38,947 nucleotides of DNA from an uncultured beta proteobacterium (GTDB lineage: Bacteria; Pseudomonadota; Gammaproteobacteria; Burkholderiales; Burkholderiaceae_C): the NCBI GenBank assembly GCA_903828235.1, contig CAIKLM010000101.1:1-38947 (forward strand). The letters run 5' to 3'. Below are positions 1-8,386 of this stretch, piece by piece (positions within the stretch are counted from its first letter, which is position 1; every line of letters starts with the position of its first letter). The notes beneath the pieces were generated by a model, which saw only the letters and a program-made list of their open reading frames with translations, was not told where the DNA came from and ran no database searches. The position numbers were made by a program, and so were the translations under genes.

Positions 1-75
1 CCCCGCCAGGCACAGGCACTGGCCGCACTGCGCATCAAGAAACCCACCATCGAGACCCAGCTGACGCTCCTGTAG
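1..75 (+). CDS. C-terminal tail of an unidentified gene (partial)
   Basis: Frame 1 is open from the first base and ends at a TAG at 73-75, giving 24 residues that end in IKKPTIETQLTLL. This looks like the end of a gene whose body lies outside the window: the stop sits shortly before the convergent fadD stop, and the third codon positions are GC-rich. I do not recognise the family from so short a tail. It could equally be chance open frame. Confidence 0.35.
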   Translation, partial: PRQAQALAALRIKKPTIETQLTLL

Positions 76-113
76 TGGCAATTCCGAAGGGCTGACCTAT
101 ACGGATCAAGTAC

Positions 114-1868
114 TTACGGCAGTTGGTGTCGAACTCGGGTGCCCTGCCGCAACTCGCGCCGCAGGATCTTGCCGACGTTGCTCTTGGGCAGCTCGTCGCG
201 GAACTCGATGTACTTCGGCCGCTTGTACGCGGTGAAGTTGTCCCGGCAGTAGCGCATCAGGTCGTCTTCCGACAGCGTGCCGTCGTTGCGCACGACGTAG
301 AGCTTGACCGCTTCGCCCGACTTGTCGTCGGGAATACCGATGGCCGCGCACTCGAGCACACCTGGGTGCTGGCTCACGACCTGCTCGATCTCGTTCGGGT
401 ACACGTTGAAGCCCGACACCAGGATCATGTCCTTCTTGCGGTCGACGATGCGGACGTAGCCGCGCTCGTCCATGATGCCGACGTCGCCCGACTTGAAGAA
501 CCCGTCGGCGGTCATGACCTTCGCGGTCTCATCAGGGCGATTCCAGTACCCGGCCATCACCTGCGGGCCACGGATGCAGATCTCGCCGGGCTCGCCGATC
601 GGCACGTCCTGCCCCGCATCGTCGCGGATGGCGATCTCGGTGCTGGGAACCGGCAAGCCGATCGTCCCGCTGAACTCCTGAAGGTCTAGGCGGTTGCTCG
701 TCGCCACCGGCGAGGTTTCCGACAGGCCGTAGCCCTCGACGACTGGGCAGCCCGTGATGCGCAGCCAACGATCGGCCGTCGACTTCTGAACGGCCATGCC
801 GCCGCCGTTGGAGACCACCAGCCCGGAGAAATCCAGGCGCGCGAAGTCCGGATCGTTCACCAGAGCGTTGAACAAGGTGTTCACACCCGGGAACATGTTC
901 ACGCGGTGCTTCGCCAGCGTGCGGATGAAACCGGGGAAGTCGCGCGGGTTGGGGATCAGCAGGTTCATCGCACCGAAGTGCGCGCCCATCAGCGCGCAGA
1001 TCGTCAGCGCGAAGATGTGATACAGCGGCAGCGCGCAGACGATGGTCAGCTGCTGGTCTGAGACCTTGTTCAGCATCGGCTTAAACCAGGCCTCGCACTG
1101 CATCAGGTTCGCCACCACGTTGCGGTGCAACAGCGTGGCGCCCTTGGACACGCCGGTGGTGCCGCCCGTGTACTGCAGGAAGGCCACGTCGTCCGGCGAG
1201 ATGTCGACCCGGCGCAGGCTCAGGCGCGAACCTCGATCCACGGCTTCGCCGAAGCGGGTGACCGTCCGACCGCCATCGACTGGCAGCGCGAACTCCGGAA
1301 CCATGCGCCGCACGTGCCGCACGGCGAAGTTGATCAGGCGCCCGCGCCAGAAGCCCAGCATCTCGCCCAGCGAGGCCAGCACCACATGCTGCACCGGAAC
1401 CTGATCGATCACCTCCTCGAGCGTGGCCGCGAAGTTCTCGAGCACCACGATCGCCTTGGCGCCGGAGTCCTGCAGCTGGTGCTGCAGCTCGCGGGCGGTG
1501 TATAGCGGGTTCACGTTGACGACCACGTAGCCCGCCCTCAGCACCGCCGACAGCGCGACGAGGTACTGCGGCACGTTCGGCATCATCAGCGCCACGCGAT
1601 CGCCGCGTTCCAGGCCCAGCGTCTGCAGCCAGGCGCCGAAAGACGCCGAGAGTTCGTCGAGCTCGCCGAAGGTCAGGCGGCTGTCGATGCAGCACAGGGC
1701 GTCGCGCTTCGGATGGCGGCGGTAGGCCGCCTCGAGCACGTCGGCCAGGTTGCGGTACGCGCCCACGTCGGCCTCGGGCGGGACGCCCTCGGGATACTGA
1801 GAAAGCCAGGGCTTGTGCAAGGCAGGTCTCGACCAGTTGGAAGGGCCTGCATGGTGGCTGCTGCCCAT
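114..1868 (-). CDS. fadD: Long-chain-fatty-acid--CoA ligase
   Basis: This enzyme activates long-chain fatty acids to acyl-CoA with ATP at the inner face of the membrane, the entry step of beta-oxidation. The protein has about 584 residues (E. coli FadD has 561). The N-terminus KPWLSQYPEGVP is typical of FadD. The AMP-binding P-loop YTGGTTGVSKGA is present, as is the FACS signature region with DGFFKSGDVG, DRKKDMILVSGFNVYP and the C-terminal catalytic lysine in KSNVGKILRREL. The frame is open further upstream, but homology fades before KPWLSQ, so ATG 1868 is the most reasonable start. No strong Shine-Dalgarno is visible there; a GTG at 1892 overlapping the upstream stop is an alternative. It lies 23 bases after the FFLEELY-type gene on the same strand, so the two are probably cotranscribed. 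Confidence 0.95.
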   Translation of the reverse strand: MGSSHHAGPSNWSRPALHKPWLSQYPEGVPPEADVGAYRNLADVLEAAYRRHPKRDALCCIDSRLTFGELDELSASFGAWLQTLGLERGDRVALMMPNVPQYLVALSAVLRAGYVVVNVNPLYTARELQHQLQDSGAKAIVVLENFAATLEEVIDQVPVQHVVLASLGEMLGFWRGRLINFAVRHVRRMVPEFALPVDGGRTVTRFGEAVDRGSRLSLRRVDISPDDVAFLQYTGGTTGVSKGATLLHRNVVANLMQCEAWFKPMLNKVSDQQLTIVCALPLYHIFALTICALMGAHFGAMNLLIPNPRDFPGFIRTLAKHRVNMFPGVNTLFNALVNDPDFARLDFSGLVVSNGGGMAVQKSTADRWLRITGCPVVEGYGLSETSPVATSNRLDLQEFSGTIGLPVPSTEIAIRDDAGQDVPIGEPGEICIRGPQVMAGYWNRPDETAKVMTADGFFKSGDVGIMDERGYVRIVDRKKDMILVSGFNVYPNEIEQVVSQHPGVLECAAIGIPDDKSGEAVKLYVVRNDGTLSEDDLMRYCRDNFTAYKRPKYIEFRDELPKSNVGKILRRELRQGTRVRHQLP

Positions 1869-1891
1869 GGCGGCGCGAACCCGGGCTTGCA

Positions 1892-2599
1892 CTAGGGAAG
1901 GTCGGGTGCGTCGCCGCCGGCAGACAGCCGGGCCGCCAAGGCGTGCTCTCGCGAGGCGATGGTGGACAGGAAGACCTCCGCGCCGGCCATGTCGCGGAAA
2001 GTGTCGAACCCGCGCTCCAGGAAGCCCTGGAGCGCGCCCAGGCCAGCGGCAGCCGCCGGCCCCCGCATCAGCCGCAGGCTCTGCCTGAGCAGCCGGTTGC
2101 GGGTGTACCGATCCAGGGCCTGTCCCACCGACACCATCAGCACGATCTGGCGCTCGCGCGACGCCGCATCGCCGACGGCCCGCCACCAGGCACCGTATTC
2201 CGCCCCGGTGACCGCCTGGCTGACTCCGCCCGAAGCGATGCGCTGCCGCGCCATCGCGGTGTCCAGGCGCTCCGACAGCGCGTGCAGCTCGGCCAGTTCG
2301 GCCACCGTGTCCACGATGTGCGCCGGAAACAGCCGCACGAGGGCGGGCACGATGCGCGCGAACTGGTCGTCGCGGTCGCTGAAGTCGGCCGGACCGTACA
2401 GGTCCGTGAGGAAGAACTCGGCCGCAGCGACATACCGCGGCTGCGCCATCAGATCGGCGTAGGTCACGCCGAAACGCGCGTGCTGGTAGCGCTTCACCGC
2501 GTCGGCCGAGCCGGCCAGCGTCGCATCCTCGGCGCGCGCGGCCCGCTCGGCCGCAACGGCCTGCAGGCCTCGCAGGATCTGGTCGGCGGTCGATGTCAC
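1892..2599 (-). CDS. FFLEELY-type conserved protein of unknown function
   Basis: This is a 235-residue, mostly helical soluble protein with no signal peptide or membrane segment. Near residue 60 it carries EFFLTDLYGP, which matches the FFLEELY signature of a widespread proteobacterial family of unknown function. A second conserved-looking stretch, ARFGVTYADLMAQPRY, precedes it. The start is GTG at 2599. It sits directly upstream of fadD on the same strand and is divergent from the Tat/GMC/lipase operon, which suggests a role linked to lipid metabolism. That link is inference from context only; the biochemical function is not known to me. Confidence 0.8.
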   Translation of the reverse strand: MTSTADQILRGLQAVAAERAARAEDATLAGSADAVKRYQHARFGVTYADLMAQPRYVAAAEFFLTDLYGPADFSDRDDQFARIVPALVRLFPAHIVDTVAELAELHALSERLDTAMARQRIASGGVSQAVTGAEYGAWWRAVGDAASRERQIVLMVSVGQALDRYTRNRLLRQSLRLMRGPAAAAGLGALQGFLERGFDTFRDMAGAEVFLSTIASREHALAARLSAGGDAPDLP

Positions 2600-2672
2600 G
2601 GTGGCGTCGGGCGGGTTTGTGCTAGTCGGCTCACCCTAGGGCGCGACGCACCGATGATGCAACACTCCGCGC

Positions 2673-3197
2673 ATGGAGCGCCGCACCTTGCTGAAGTTGG
2701 GGCTGGCCGGCGGGCTGGTTCTGGCCGCCGGTGCCGGACTGGTGGCCCTGGTAAAGCCGGGTCGCCAGGCCGGGCGGCTCACGGCCGCGGGCCGGGCCTT
2801 CTACGGCGCGGTGGCCCGGGGCGTGCTCGGCCCGCTGATCCCAGCCGACCCCGCTGCCGCGCGCCCCGTGCTGGACGCGCACCTTCAGCGCCTGGAGCAG
2901 GCCATCGCCGGCATGCCGCCGGGCGTGCAGGCCGAGATCGACGAGCTGACCACGCTGGCCTGCAGCGCGCCGGGCCGCCTGGCGCTGCTCGGGCTGTCGG
3001 TGCCCTGGGAGGACGCCAGCCCCGTGCAGGTCGAGGCGGCGCTGCAGGCCCTGCGCCATTCGTCCATCGCGTTGCGCCAGCAGGTCTACCAGGCCCTGCG
3101 CGAGCTGACCAACGCCGCCTTCTTCGCCGACACCGGCACCTGGGCCCTCATGGGGTACCGCGGCCAGCGCCCCGTGCCCAACATCCCGCCAGCCTGA
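2673..3197 (+). CDS. Tat-signal small protein, accessory of GMC oxidoreductase
   Basis: The product is 174 residues. It begins MERRTLLKLGLAGGLVLAAGAG: a twin-arginine motif (RRTLLK) followed by a hydrophobic stretch, so export or membrane anchoring by the Tat pathway is expected. The rest is helical, with no metal-ligand pattern I can see. It lies 9 bases upstream of a GMC oxidoreductase gene, in the position of the small Tat-borne subunits (gluconate 2-dehydrogenase subunit 3-like) that accompany membrane GMC dehydrogenases. I infer it is the partner or chaperone subunit of that enzyme. Sequence similarity to the subunit-3 family is weak by eye, so the family assignment is tentative. Confidence 0.75.
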   Translation: MERRTLLKLGLAGGLVLAAGAGLVALVKPGRQAGRLTAAGRAFYGAVARGVLGPLIPADPAAARPVLDAHLQRLEQAIAGMPPGVQAEIDELTTLACSAPGRLALLGLSVPWEDASPVQVEAALQALRHSSIALRQQVYQALRELTNAAFFADTGTWALMGYRGQRPVPNIPPA

Positions 3198-3206
3198 GCC
3201 CGCCGC

Positions 3207-4820
3207 ATGACCGAGACCATCCCCGACCCCATCCGCGCCGGCCTGGCCCGTGGCTGGAAGGTGCTGGGCGGCCCGCACGGCACGCCGCCCGTCGAGTTGC
3301 GCTGCGACGTGGCCATCGTCGGCAGCGGCGCGGGTGCCGGCATCACCGCCGAACTGCTCAGCGGCGCGGGCCTCGCGGTCGTCATCATCGAAGAGGGCCC
3401 GCTGCGCTCCAGCAGCGACTTCCGCCAGCTCGAGTCGGAGGCCTACGCCACCCTCTACCAGGACAGCAACGGCCGCAAGACCGCCGACAAGGCCATCTCC
3501 ATCATGCAGGGGCGCTGCGTGGGCGGCTCCACCACCGTCAACTGGACGAGCTCGTTCCGCACGCCGCCCGACACGCTGGCCTACTGGGCCGAGCACTTCG
3601 CGCTGCCCGAGATGGCCGACGGCTCAATGACGCCGTGGTTCCTGCAGGCCGAACAGCGGCTGAATGTCGGTGCGTGGCTGGTGCCGCCCAACGCCAACAA
3701 CCACAAGCTGCGCATCGGCGCCGCCAGGCTGGGCATCAGCGCGCCGGCCATCCTGCGCAACGTGAAGGCCTGCTGGAACCTTGGCTCCTGCGGCCTGGGC
3801 TGCCCCACCAACGCCAAGCAGTCGATGCTGGTGACGACCATCCCCGCCGCGCTCGACCGCGGCGCCACGTTGCTGGTGCAGACGCAGGCCCACACGCTGG
3901 AGCTGCAGGCCGGGCGCGTGCAGGCCGTGCAGTGCCGCCCGGTGGCCGTCAACGGCGCGCCGGGTTCCGGGGGTACGCGCGTGGTGGCGCGGCACGTCGT
4001 CGTTGCCGGCGGTGCCATCAACTCGCCCGCGTTGTTGATGCGTTCCGGCCTGTCCGACCCGCACGGCCGCCTGGGCCTGCGCACCTTCCTGCACCCGGTG
4101 GTGGCAACCATGTCCACCTTCGCCGAACGCATCGAGGCCTGGGACGGTGCGCCGCAGACCATCTACACCGATCACTTCCTCGAGACGCAGCCGATCGACG
4201 GCCCCATCGGCTACAAGCTCGAGGCGCCGCCGCTGTACCCGCTGATCTCCGCCATCGCCATGCCCGGCATCGGCGCCGGGCAGGCCCAGGTGCTCGAGCG
4301 CTTCCCGCACACGCAGGCGCTGCTGGCCCTGCTGCGCGACGGCTTCCACGAGCAGTCGCCGGGCGGTCGCGTGTCCATCAAGGGCGACGGCAGCCCGCAG
4401 CTCGACTACCCGATCACGCCCTTCGTCTGGGACGGCGCGCGCCGCGCGCTGCTGAGCATGGCCGAGATCCAGTTCGCCGCCGGCGCCGAGCGCGTGATGC
4501 CCCTGCACGAGCAGGCCACGTGGACGACGAACTGGAAGGACGCCCGTGCGCAGATCGAGCGCCTGCCGATGGCGCCCTACCAGACGCGCGTGCTCAGCGC
4601 CCACGTGATGGGCGGGTGCGGCATGGCCGGCAAGCCCGAGCTGGGCGTGGTGCGGCCCGACGGGCGCCACTGGCAGGTCGAGAACCTCTCCGTGCACGAC
4701 GGCTCGCTGTTCCCCACGAGCATCGGCGCCAACCCGCAGCTGTCCATCTACGGCCTCGTCAACAAGCTGGCCACCGGCCTGGCGCGCCAGCTCTCGGGCC
4801 GCGAGGTGCAGCTCGCCTGA
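3207..4820 (+). CDS. GMC-family FAD-dependent oxidoreductase (alcohol/sterol dehydrogenase type)
   Basis: The product is 537 residues. A Rossmann FAD-binding motif VAIVGSGAGAG lies at about residues 36-45, and the C-terminal GMC domain ends with the catalytic pair H466 (SAHVMGGCG) and N509 (GANPQLS). The fatty-alcohol-oxidase-like subgroup is suggested by CWNLGSCGLGCPTNAKQS, with C189, C195 and C199; similar Cys-rich loops occur in long-chain alcohol oxidases. The enzyme should oxidise an alcohol to the aldehyde or ketone and pass electrons to FAD. There is no signal peptide of its own; the Tat protein upstream may carry it out or tether it to the membrane. The stop overlaps the next ATG (TGATG), which indicates coupling to the lipase. 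The substrate is not known. Confidence 0.9.
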   Translation: MTETIPDPIRAGLARGWKVLGGPHGTPPVELRCDVAIVGSGAGAGITAELLSGAGLAVVIIEEGPLRSSSDFRQLESEAYATLYQDSNGRKTADKAISIMQGRCVGGSTTVNWTSSFRTPPDTLAYWAEHFALPEMADGSMTPWFLQAEQRLNVGAWLVPPNANNHKLRIGAARLGISAPAILRNVKACWNLGSCGLGCPTNAKQSMLVTTIPAALDRGATLLVQTQAHTLELQAGRVQAVQCRPVAVNGAPGSGGTRVVARHVVVAGGAINSPALLMRSGLSDPHGRLGLRTFLHPVVATMSTFAERIEAWDGAPQTIYTDHFLETQPIDGPIGYKLEAPPLYPLISAIAMPGIGAGQAQVLERFPHTQALLALLRDGFHEQSPGGRVSIKGDGSPQLDYPITPFVWDGARRALLSMAEIQFAAGAERVMPLHEQATWTTNWKDARAQIERLPMAPYQTRVLSAHVMGGCGMAGKPELGVVRPDGRHWQVENLSVHDGSLFPTSIGANPQLSIYGLVNKLATGLARQLSGREVQLA

Positions 4821-5716
4821 TGCTGGCGCGGCTGCTGCAGTGCGTGGTCGCGTTCGCGCTGCTGCTGGCGGCGGCGGGCGCAGCCTGGGCCTGGCAGCAG
4901 GGCCGGCCGGGCTGGGCCGTGGCCTGGGCGGTTTTCGTGCTCGGGTTCCACGCCTGGGTGATGGCGCTGGAGTTCGTGCTGCTGCGCCTGGCGCACGGCG
5001 CCGACCCCGCGCCACGGGCGAGCCCGGCACAGCTGCTCCGGGCCTGGGCGCACGAGGCGGTCATGGCGCCGGTGATCTTCGGCTGGCGGCAGCCCTTCCG
5101 CAGCCAGGCCGAGCCCGACCACCTGCCGCCCGATGCCCGCGGCCGCCGCGGCGTGCTGCTGGTGCACGGCTTCGTGTGCAACCGCGGCTTGTGGAACCCC
5201 TGGCTGAGGCGGCTGCGCGCGCAGGGCACGCCGTTCGTGGCCGTGAACCTGCAGCCGGTGTTCGGCTCCATCGACGACTACATCCCCCTGATCGACGCCG
5301 CCGTGGCGCGGCTGCAGGCTGCCACCGGGCTGGCGCCGGTGGCCGTGGCCCACAGCATGGGCGGCCTGGCCCTGCGCGCGTGGTGGGCGGCCGACGGCCA
5401 CGACGAGCGCCTGCACCACGCCATCACCCTGGGCACGCCGCACCACGGCACCTGGCTGGCGCGCTTCGCGATGACGCGCAACGCGCGCCAGATGCAGCAG
5501 CTCTCGCGCTGGCTGCAGACCCTGGCCCCGCGCGAGACGCCGGCACGGCGCGCCCGCTTCACCTGCTTCTACACCCACTGCGACAACATCGTGTTCCCGC
5601 CGTCCACGGCCACGCTGCCGGGCGCCGACAACCGCCACTTGCCGGGGCATGCCCACATGCACCTGGCCAGCCACGAGGGCTGGTGGCACGAATTGCAGCG
5701 CTGGCTCAGGCCTTGA
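4820..5716 (+). CDS. Membrane-anchored alpha/beta hydrolase (triacylglycerol lipase-like)
   Basis: The product is 298 residues. Two hydrophobic segments at about 5-25 and 30-55 make a membrane anchor or signal. The hydrolase core follows, with the oxyanion-hole motif LLVHGF (H116, G117) and the nucleophile elbow AHSMGG (S179). TLGTPHHGTWLA is typical of bacterial lipases, and the final His is probably in the C-terminal HLASHEGWW region. It should hydrolyse an ester, probably of a lipid. It is translationally coupled to the GMC oxidoreductase upstream and its 3' end overlaps the convergent phhA by 11 bases. Operon context suggests that it releases an alcohol or fatty acid that the GMC enzyme and FadD then process. 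Confidence 0.88.
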   Translation: MLARLLQCVVAFALLLAAAGAAWAWQQGRPGWAVAWAVFVLGFHAWVMALEFVLLRLAHGADPAPRASPAQLLRAWAHEAVMAPVIFGWRQPFRSQAEPDHLPPDARGRRGVLLVHGFVCNRGLWNPWLRRLRAQGTPFVAVNLQPVFGSIDDYIPLIDAAVARLQAATGLAPVAVAHSMGGLALRAWWAADGHDERLHHAITLGTPHHGTWLARFAMTRNARQMQQLSRWLQTLAPRETPARRARFTCFYTHCDNIVFPPSTATLPGADNRHLPGHAHMHLASHEGWWHELQRWLRP

Positions 5717-6626
5717 AGCGCCGCTCGCCGGGCAGCACCGCGCCGCCCTCGATCTCGCCCTCGCGCGCGATGCGCTCTCGGACCTCGGCGTACACCGGCG
5801 TGAAGTCCGGCGCCGTGGCGTCGAACAGCTGCTGGAACGAGTCGATCACGAAGTACGTCGCCTGGAAGGTGTCGATGCGGTAGCGGCTGCGCATCAGGCG
5901 CTTCAGGTCGAAGCCGACGCGGCTGGGCTCGGGGCTGGACACGCTGTAGGGCAGCTCGCTGCCCGAGCTGAGGATGCCGGCGCCGTAGGCGCGCAGGCCC
6001 TGCGGGGTGGCGATGAGCCCGAACTCCACCGTGTACCAGTACAGCCGCGCCAGCAGCTCGCAGGCGTCCAGCCGGCTGGCCTTCAGCCCGCCGGCGCCGT
6101 AGGCCTGCATGTAGTCGGCGAACACGGGGTCGAACAGCAGCGGCATGTGGCCGAAGAGGTCGTGGAAGACGTCGGGCTCGACGACGTAGTCGAACTCCTC
6201 GGGCCGGCGGATCCAGTCCGTCACCGGGAAGCGGCGCGCCGCCAGCAGCGCGAAGAAGGCCTCCTCGGGGATGAGGCCCGGCACGCCCACGACCTGCCAG
6301 CCGGTGGCCTTCATCAGCCGCTCGCTGATGTCGTCGAATCGGGGGATGCGGTCCGGCCTGCCCAGGTGCCGCACCGCGGCCATGAACTCGTCGCAGGCGC
6401 GGCCCGGCAGCTGCTGCAGTTGCCGCTCGACCAGTCTGCGATAGGTCTGGTGGTCGGCCTCGCTGTACTGCGCCCAGTCCTGCTCGCAGGTGTAGTCGGC
6501 CCGGGCCTTGGCGTAGTTGCCGCGCGGCGGCCGGTCCCCGGTGCCGTAGGTGACGGGGGCGACGCCTTTGTTGACGCCGTCGTGGAAGTCCGGCGCCGCG
6601 GCCGCAGCCCAAGTCGTCGCCTTCAT
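5706..6626 (-). CDS. phhA: Phenylalanine-4-hydroxylase
   Basis: This enzyme hydroxylates phenylalanine to tyrosine using a tetrahydropterin, O2 and non-haem Fe(II). The product is 306 residues, the usual size for the monodomain bacterial enzyme. Iron ligands are visible: H155 and H160 in DVFHDLFGHMP, and E201 in YWYTVEFGL. The ATG at 6626 follows the hppD stop by three bases (TGA GCG ATG), so hppD and phhA form one operon that converts Phe to Tyr and then handles 4-hydroxyphenylpyruvate. No pterin dehydratase gene (phhB) is in the window. Its 3' end overlaps the convergent lipase gene. Confidence 0.97.
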   Translation of the reverse strand: MKATTWAAAAAPDFHDGVNKGVAPVTYGTGDRPPRGNYAKARADYTCEQDWAQYSEADHQTYRRLVERQLQQLPGRACDEFMAAVRHLGRPDRIPRFDDISERLMKATGWQVVGVPGLIPEEAFFALLAARRFPVTDWIRRPEEFDYVVEPDVFHDLFGHMPLLFDPVFADYMQAYGAGGLKASRLDACELLARLYWYTVEFGLIATPQGLRAYGAGILSSGSELPYSVSSPEPSRVGFDLKRLMRSRYRIDTFQATYFVIDSFQQLFDATAPDFTPVYAEVRERIAREGEIEGGAVLPGERRFKA

Positions 6627-6629
6627 CGC

Positions 6630-7733
6630 TCAGGCCTTGGCCAGCACGCCCCGGCGCATCTGGTCGAGCTCCATGCTTTCGAACAGCGCCTTGAAGTTGC
6701 CCTCGCCGAAGCCCTGGTCGCCCTTTCGCTGGATGAACTCGAAGAAGATCGGCCCGAGCTGGTTCTCCGAGAAGATCTGCAGCAGCAGGGCGCCGGCCTT
6801 GCCGTCGATGAGGATCCGGCGCTGCTTCAGCGCGGCGACGTCCTCGCCGTGGCCCGGGATGCGCCGGTCCACGAGCTCGTAGTAGGTGTCGATGGTGTCG
6901 AGCAGCTTCAGGCCCCTGGCGCGCAGCGCATCCACTGTCTGGTGCAGGTCGGTCGAGCCCAGCGCGATGTGCTGGATGCCCTCGCCGTGGTACTTGTCCA
7001 GGTACTCCTGGATCTGGCCGGCCTTCTCGTTGCCCTCTTCGTTGATCGGGATGCGGATCTGGCCGCAGGGGCTCGTCATCGCCTTGCTCTTAACGCCAGT
7101 GACCTGGCCCTCGATGTCGAAGTAGCGGACCTCGCGGAAGTTGAACAGCCGCTCGTAGAACTCGGCCCACTCGCCCATGCGGCCGCGGTGCACGTTGTGC
7201 GTGAGGTGGTCGATGTAGGTCAGGCCGTGGCCCGGCGGGTTCAGGCCAGTGGCCACCGCGCCGGGCAGCGGCTCGAAGTCGACGTCGTAGAAGCCGATGT
7301 TGCCGATGTCGCCGTCCTTGGCGCCGCCCTTGCCGCGCCAGCGGTCCACCAGGTAGATCAGGCTGTCGCCGATGCCCTTGATGGCGGGGATGTTGAGCTC
7401 GCCCGGGCCGGCGGTGCCGGCGAAGCCCCAGGCGCCCAGCGACAGCGCGCGCTCGTAGGCCGCCTTGGCGTCGGCCACGCGGAATGCGATGGCGCAGATG
7501 CTGGGCCCGTGCAGCCGCGCGAAGCGCTGCGCGAAGCTGTCGGGCTCGGCGTTGACGATGAAGTTGATGCCGCCCTGGCGGTACAGCAGCACGTTCTTGC
7601 GGCGGTGCCGGGCGATGGCGGTGAAGCCCATGCTCTCGAACAGCGCGCCCATGGCGGCGGGGTCCGGTGCGGCGTACTCGATGAACTCGAAGCCGGCGGT
7701 GCCCATCGGGTTGTCCCAAGGCGTGAAGTCCAT
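6630..7733 (-). CDS. hppD: 4-hydroxyphenylpyruvate dioxygenase
   Basis: This enzyme converts 4-hydroxyphenylpyruvate to homogentisate in tyrosine degradation. The product is 367 residues with two vicinal-oxygen-chelate halves. Fe(II) ligands can be read as H176 (YIDHLTHNV), H255 (GIQHIALGS) and E332 (FFEFIQRKGD), and the C-terminal signature GFGEGNFKALFES is intact. The start is ATG 7733, supported by a Shine-Dalgarno AGGAG seven to eight bases upstream. It is the first gene of an hppD-phhA operon and is divergent from an Lrp/AsnC regulator, which probably controls it. Homogentisate dioxygenase and the later steps are not in the window. Confidence 0.97.
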   Translation of the reverse strand: MDFTPWDNPMGTAGFEFIEYAAPDPAAMGALFESMGFTAIARHRRKNVLLYRQGGINFIVNAEPDSFAQRFARLHGPSICAIAFRVADAKAAYERALSLGAWGFAGTAGPGELNIPAIKGIGDSLIYLVDRWRGKGGAKDGDIGNIGFYDVDFEPLPGAVATGLNPPGHGLTYIDHLTHNVHRGRMGEWAEFYERLFNFREVRYFDIEGQVTGVKSKAMTSPCGQIRIPINEEGNEKAGQIQEYLDKYHGEGIQHIALGSTDLHQTVDALRARGLKLLDTIDTYYELVDRRIPGHGEDVAALKQRRILIDGKAGALLLQIFSENQLGPIFFEFIQRKGDQGFGEGNFKALFESMELDQMRRGVLAKA

Positions 7734-7834
7734 CGTCGTCTCCTGCGGCTGCCGTGTGGCGCCTTGTTCCGCGCACTGTAGGGCGGCCGGCGCGCAGCGT
7801 GCTTGCGTGTGGCGGCGCTGGAACCCGCCGCAGC

Positions 7835-7847
7835 GCAGGAATCCTGC
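7835..7847. promoter_or_regulatory. Candidate Lrp/AsnC operator
   Basis: GCAGGAATCCTGC is a perfect 6-bp inverted repeat around a single central A, 13 bases before the regulator's ATG and inside the 127-bp intergenic region shared with hppD. The CAG-WWW-CTG layout resembles Lrp-family sites. Binding is inferred, not shown. Confidence 0.4.
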
Positions 7848-7860
7848 AAAATCAAGCAAC

Positions 7861-8337
7861 ATGGAGCCGGCATCCCGCATCGATGCGATAGACCAGCGCA
7901 TCCTTCAGGCGCTGCAGGCCAACGGCCGCGCCACCTACGACGAACTGGCGCAGGCCGTGGGCCTGTCGGCCAGCGCTGTGCTGCGCCGCGTGAAGCGGCT
8001 GGAGGAGGCGGGCGTCATCGCCGGCTACGTGGCCCTGGTGGATCCGGGCCGCGTGGGGCTGCCGCTCACCGCTTACATCAGCGTGCGCCTGGCCAAGACC
8101 AGCGCCTCGCGCAACCCCATCGACGAGTTCGCCGCGGCCGTGCAGACCTGGCCCGAGGTCGTGGAGTGCGCCGCCCTCACCGGCGAGATGGACTACCTGC
8201 TTCGCGTGCTGGTGCGCGACATGGCGCACCACTCGCGTTTCATCATGGACCAGCTGCTGCGCCACCCCAGCGTGATGGACTGCAAGACCAGCTTCCAGCT
8301 GCGGCGCCTGAAGGGCACGACCGCCGTGCCGTTGTAG
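7861..8337 (+). CDS. Lrp/AsnC-family transcriptional regulator
   Basis: The product is 158 residues: an N-terminal winged HTH (DAIDQRILQALQANGRATYDELAQ, recognition helix around SASAVLRRVKRLEEAG) and a C-terminal RAM/AsnC ligand-binding domain (VVECAALTGEMDYLLRVLVRD). Start ATG 7861 has no clear Shine-Dalgarno. It is transcribed away from hppD-phhA, the usual arrangement for a local regulator that senses an aromatic amino acid. The most likely role is control of phenylalanine/tyrosine catabolism and of its own expression, through the palindrome just upstream. The ligand is inferred from context. Confidence 0.92.
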   Translation: MEPASRIDAIDQRILQALQANGRATYDELAQAVGLSASAVLRRVKRLEEAGVIAGYVALVDPGRVGLPLTAYISVRLAKTSASRNPIDEFAAAVQTWPEVVECAALTGEMDYLLRVLVRDMAHHSRFIMDQLLRHPSVMDCKTSFQLRRLKGTTAVPL

Positions 8338-8386
8338 GCAGCCGCGCCGGGGCAGCGGCACCGCCGCACCGCCACAATCGCGCCTC

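Noticed and set aside
114..2186. fadD extended to 690 codons
   Set aside because: The extra 100 or so N-terminal codons overlap the FFLEELY gene in another frame and have no similarity to acyl-CoA ligases.
1943..5716. A 1257-codon plus-strand open frame
   Set aside because: Only its last 298 codons (from 4820) are a real gene. The earlier part is antisense to the FFLEELY gene and out of frame with the Tat and GMC genes; its Arg/Gly/Pro/His-rich composition is that of a shadow frame in GC-rich DNA.
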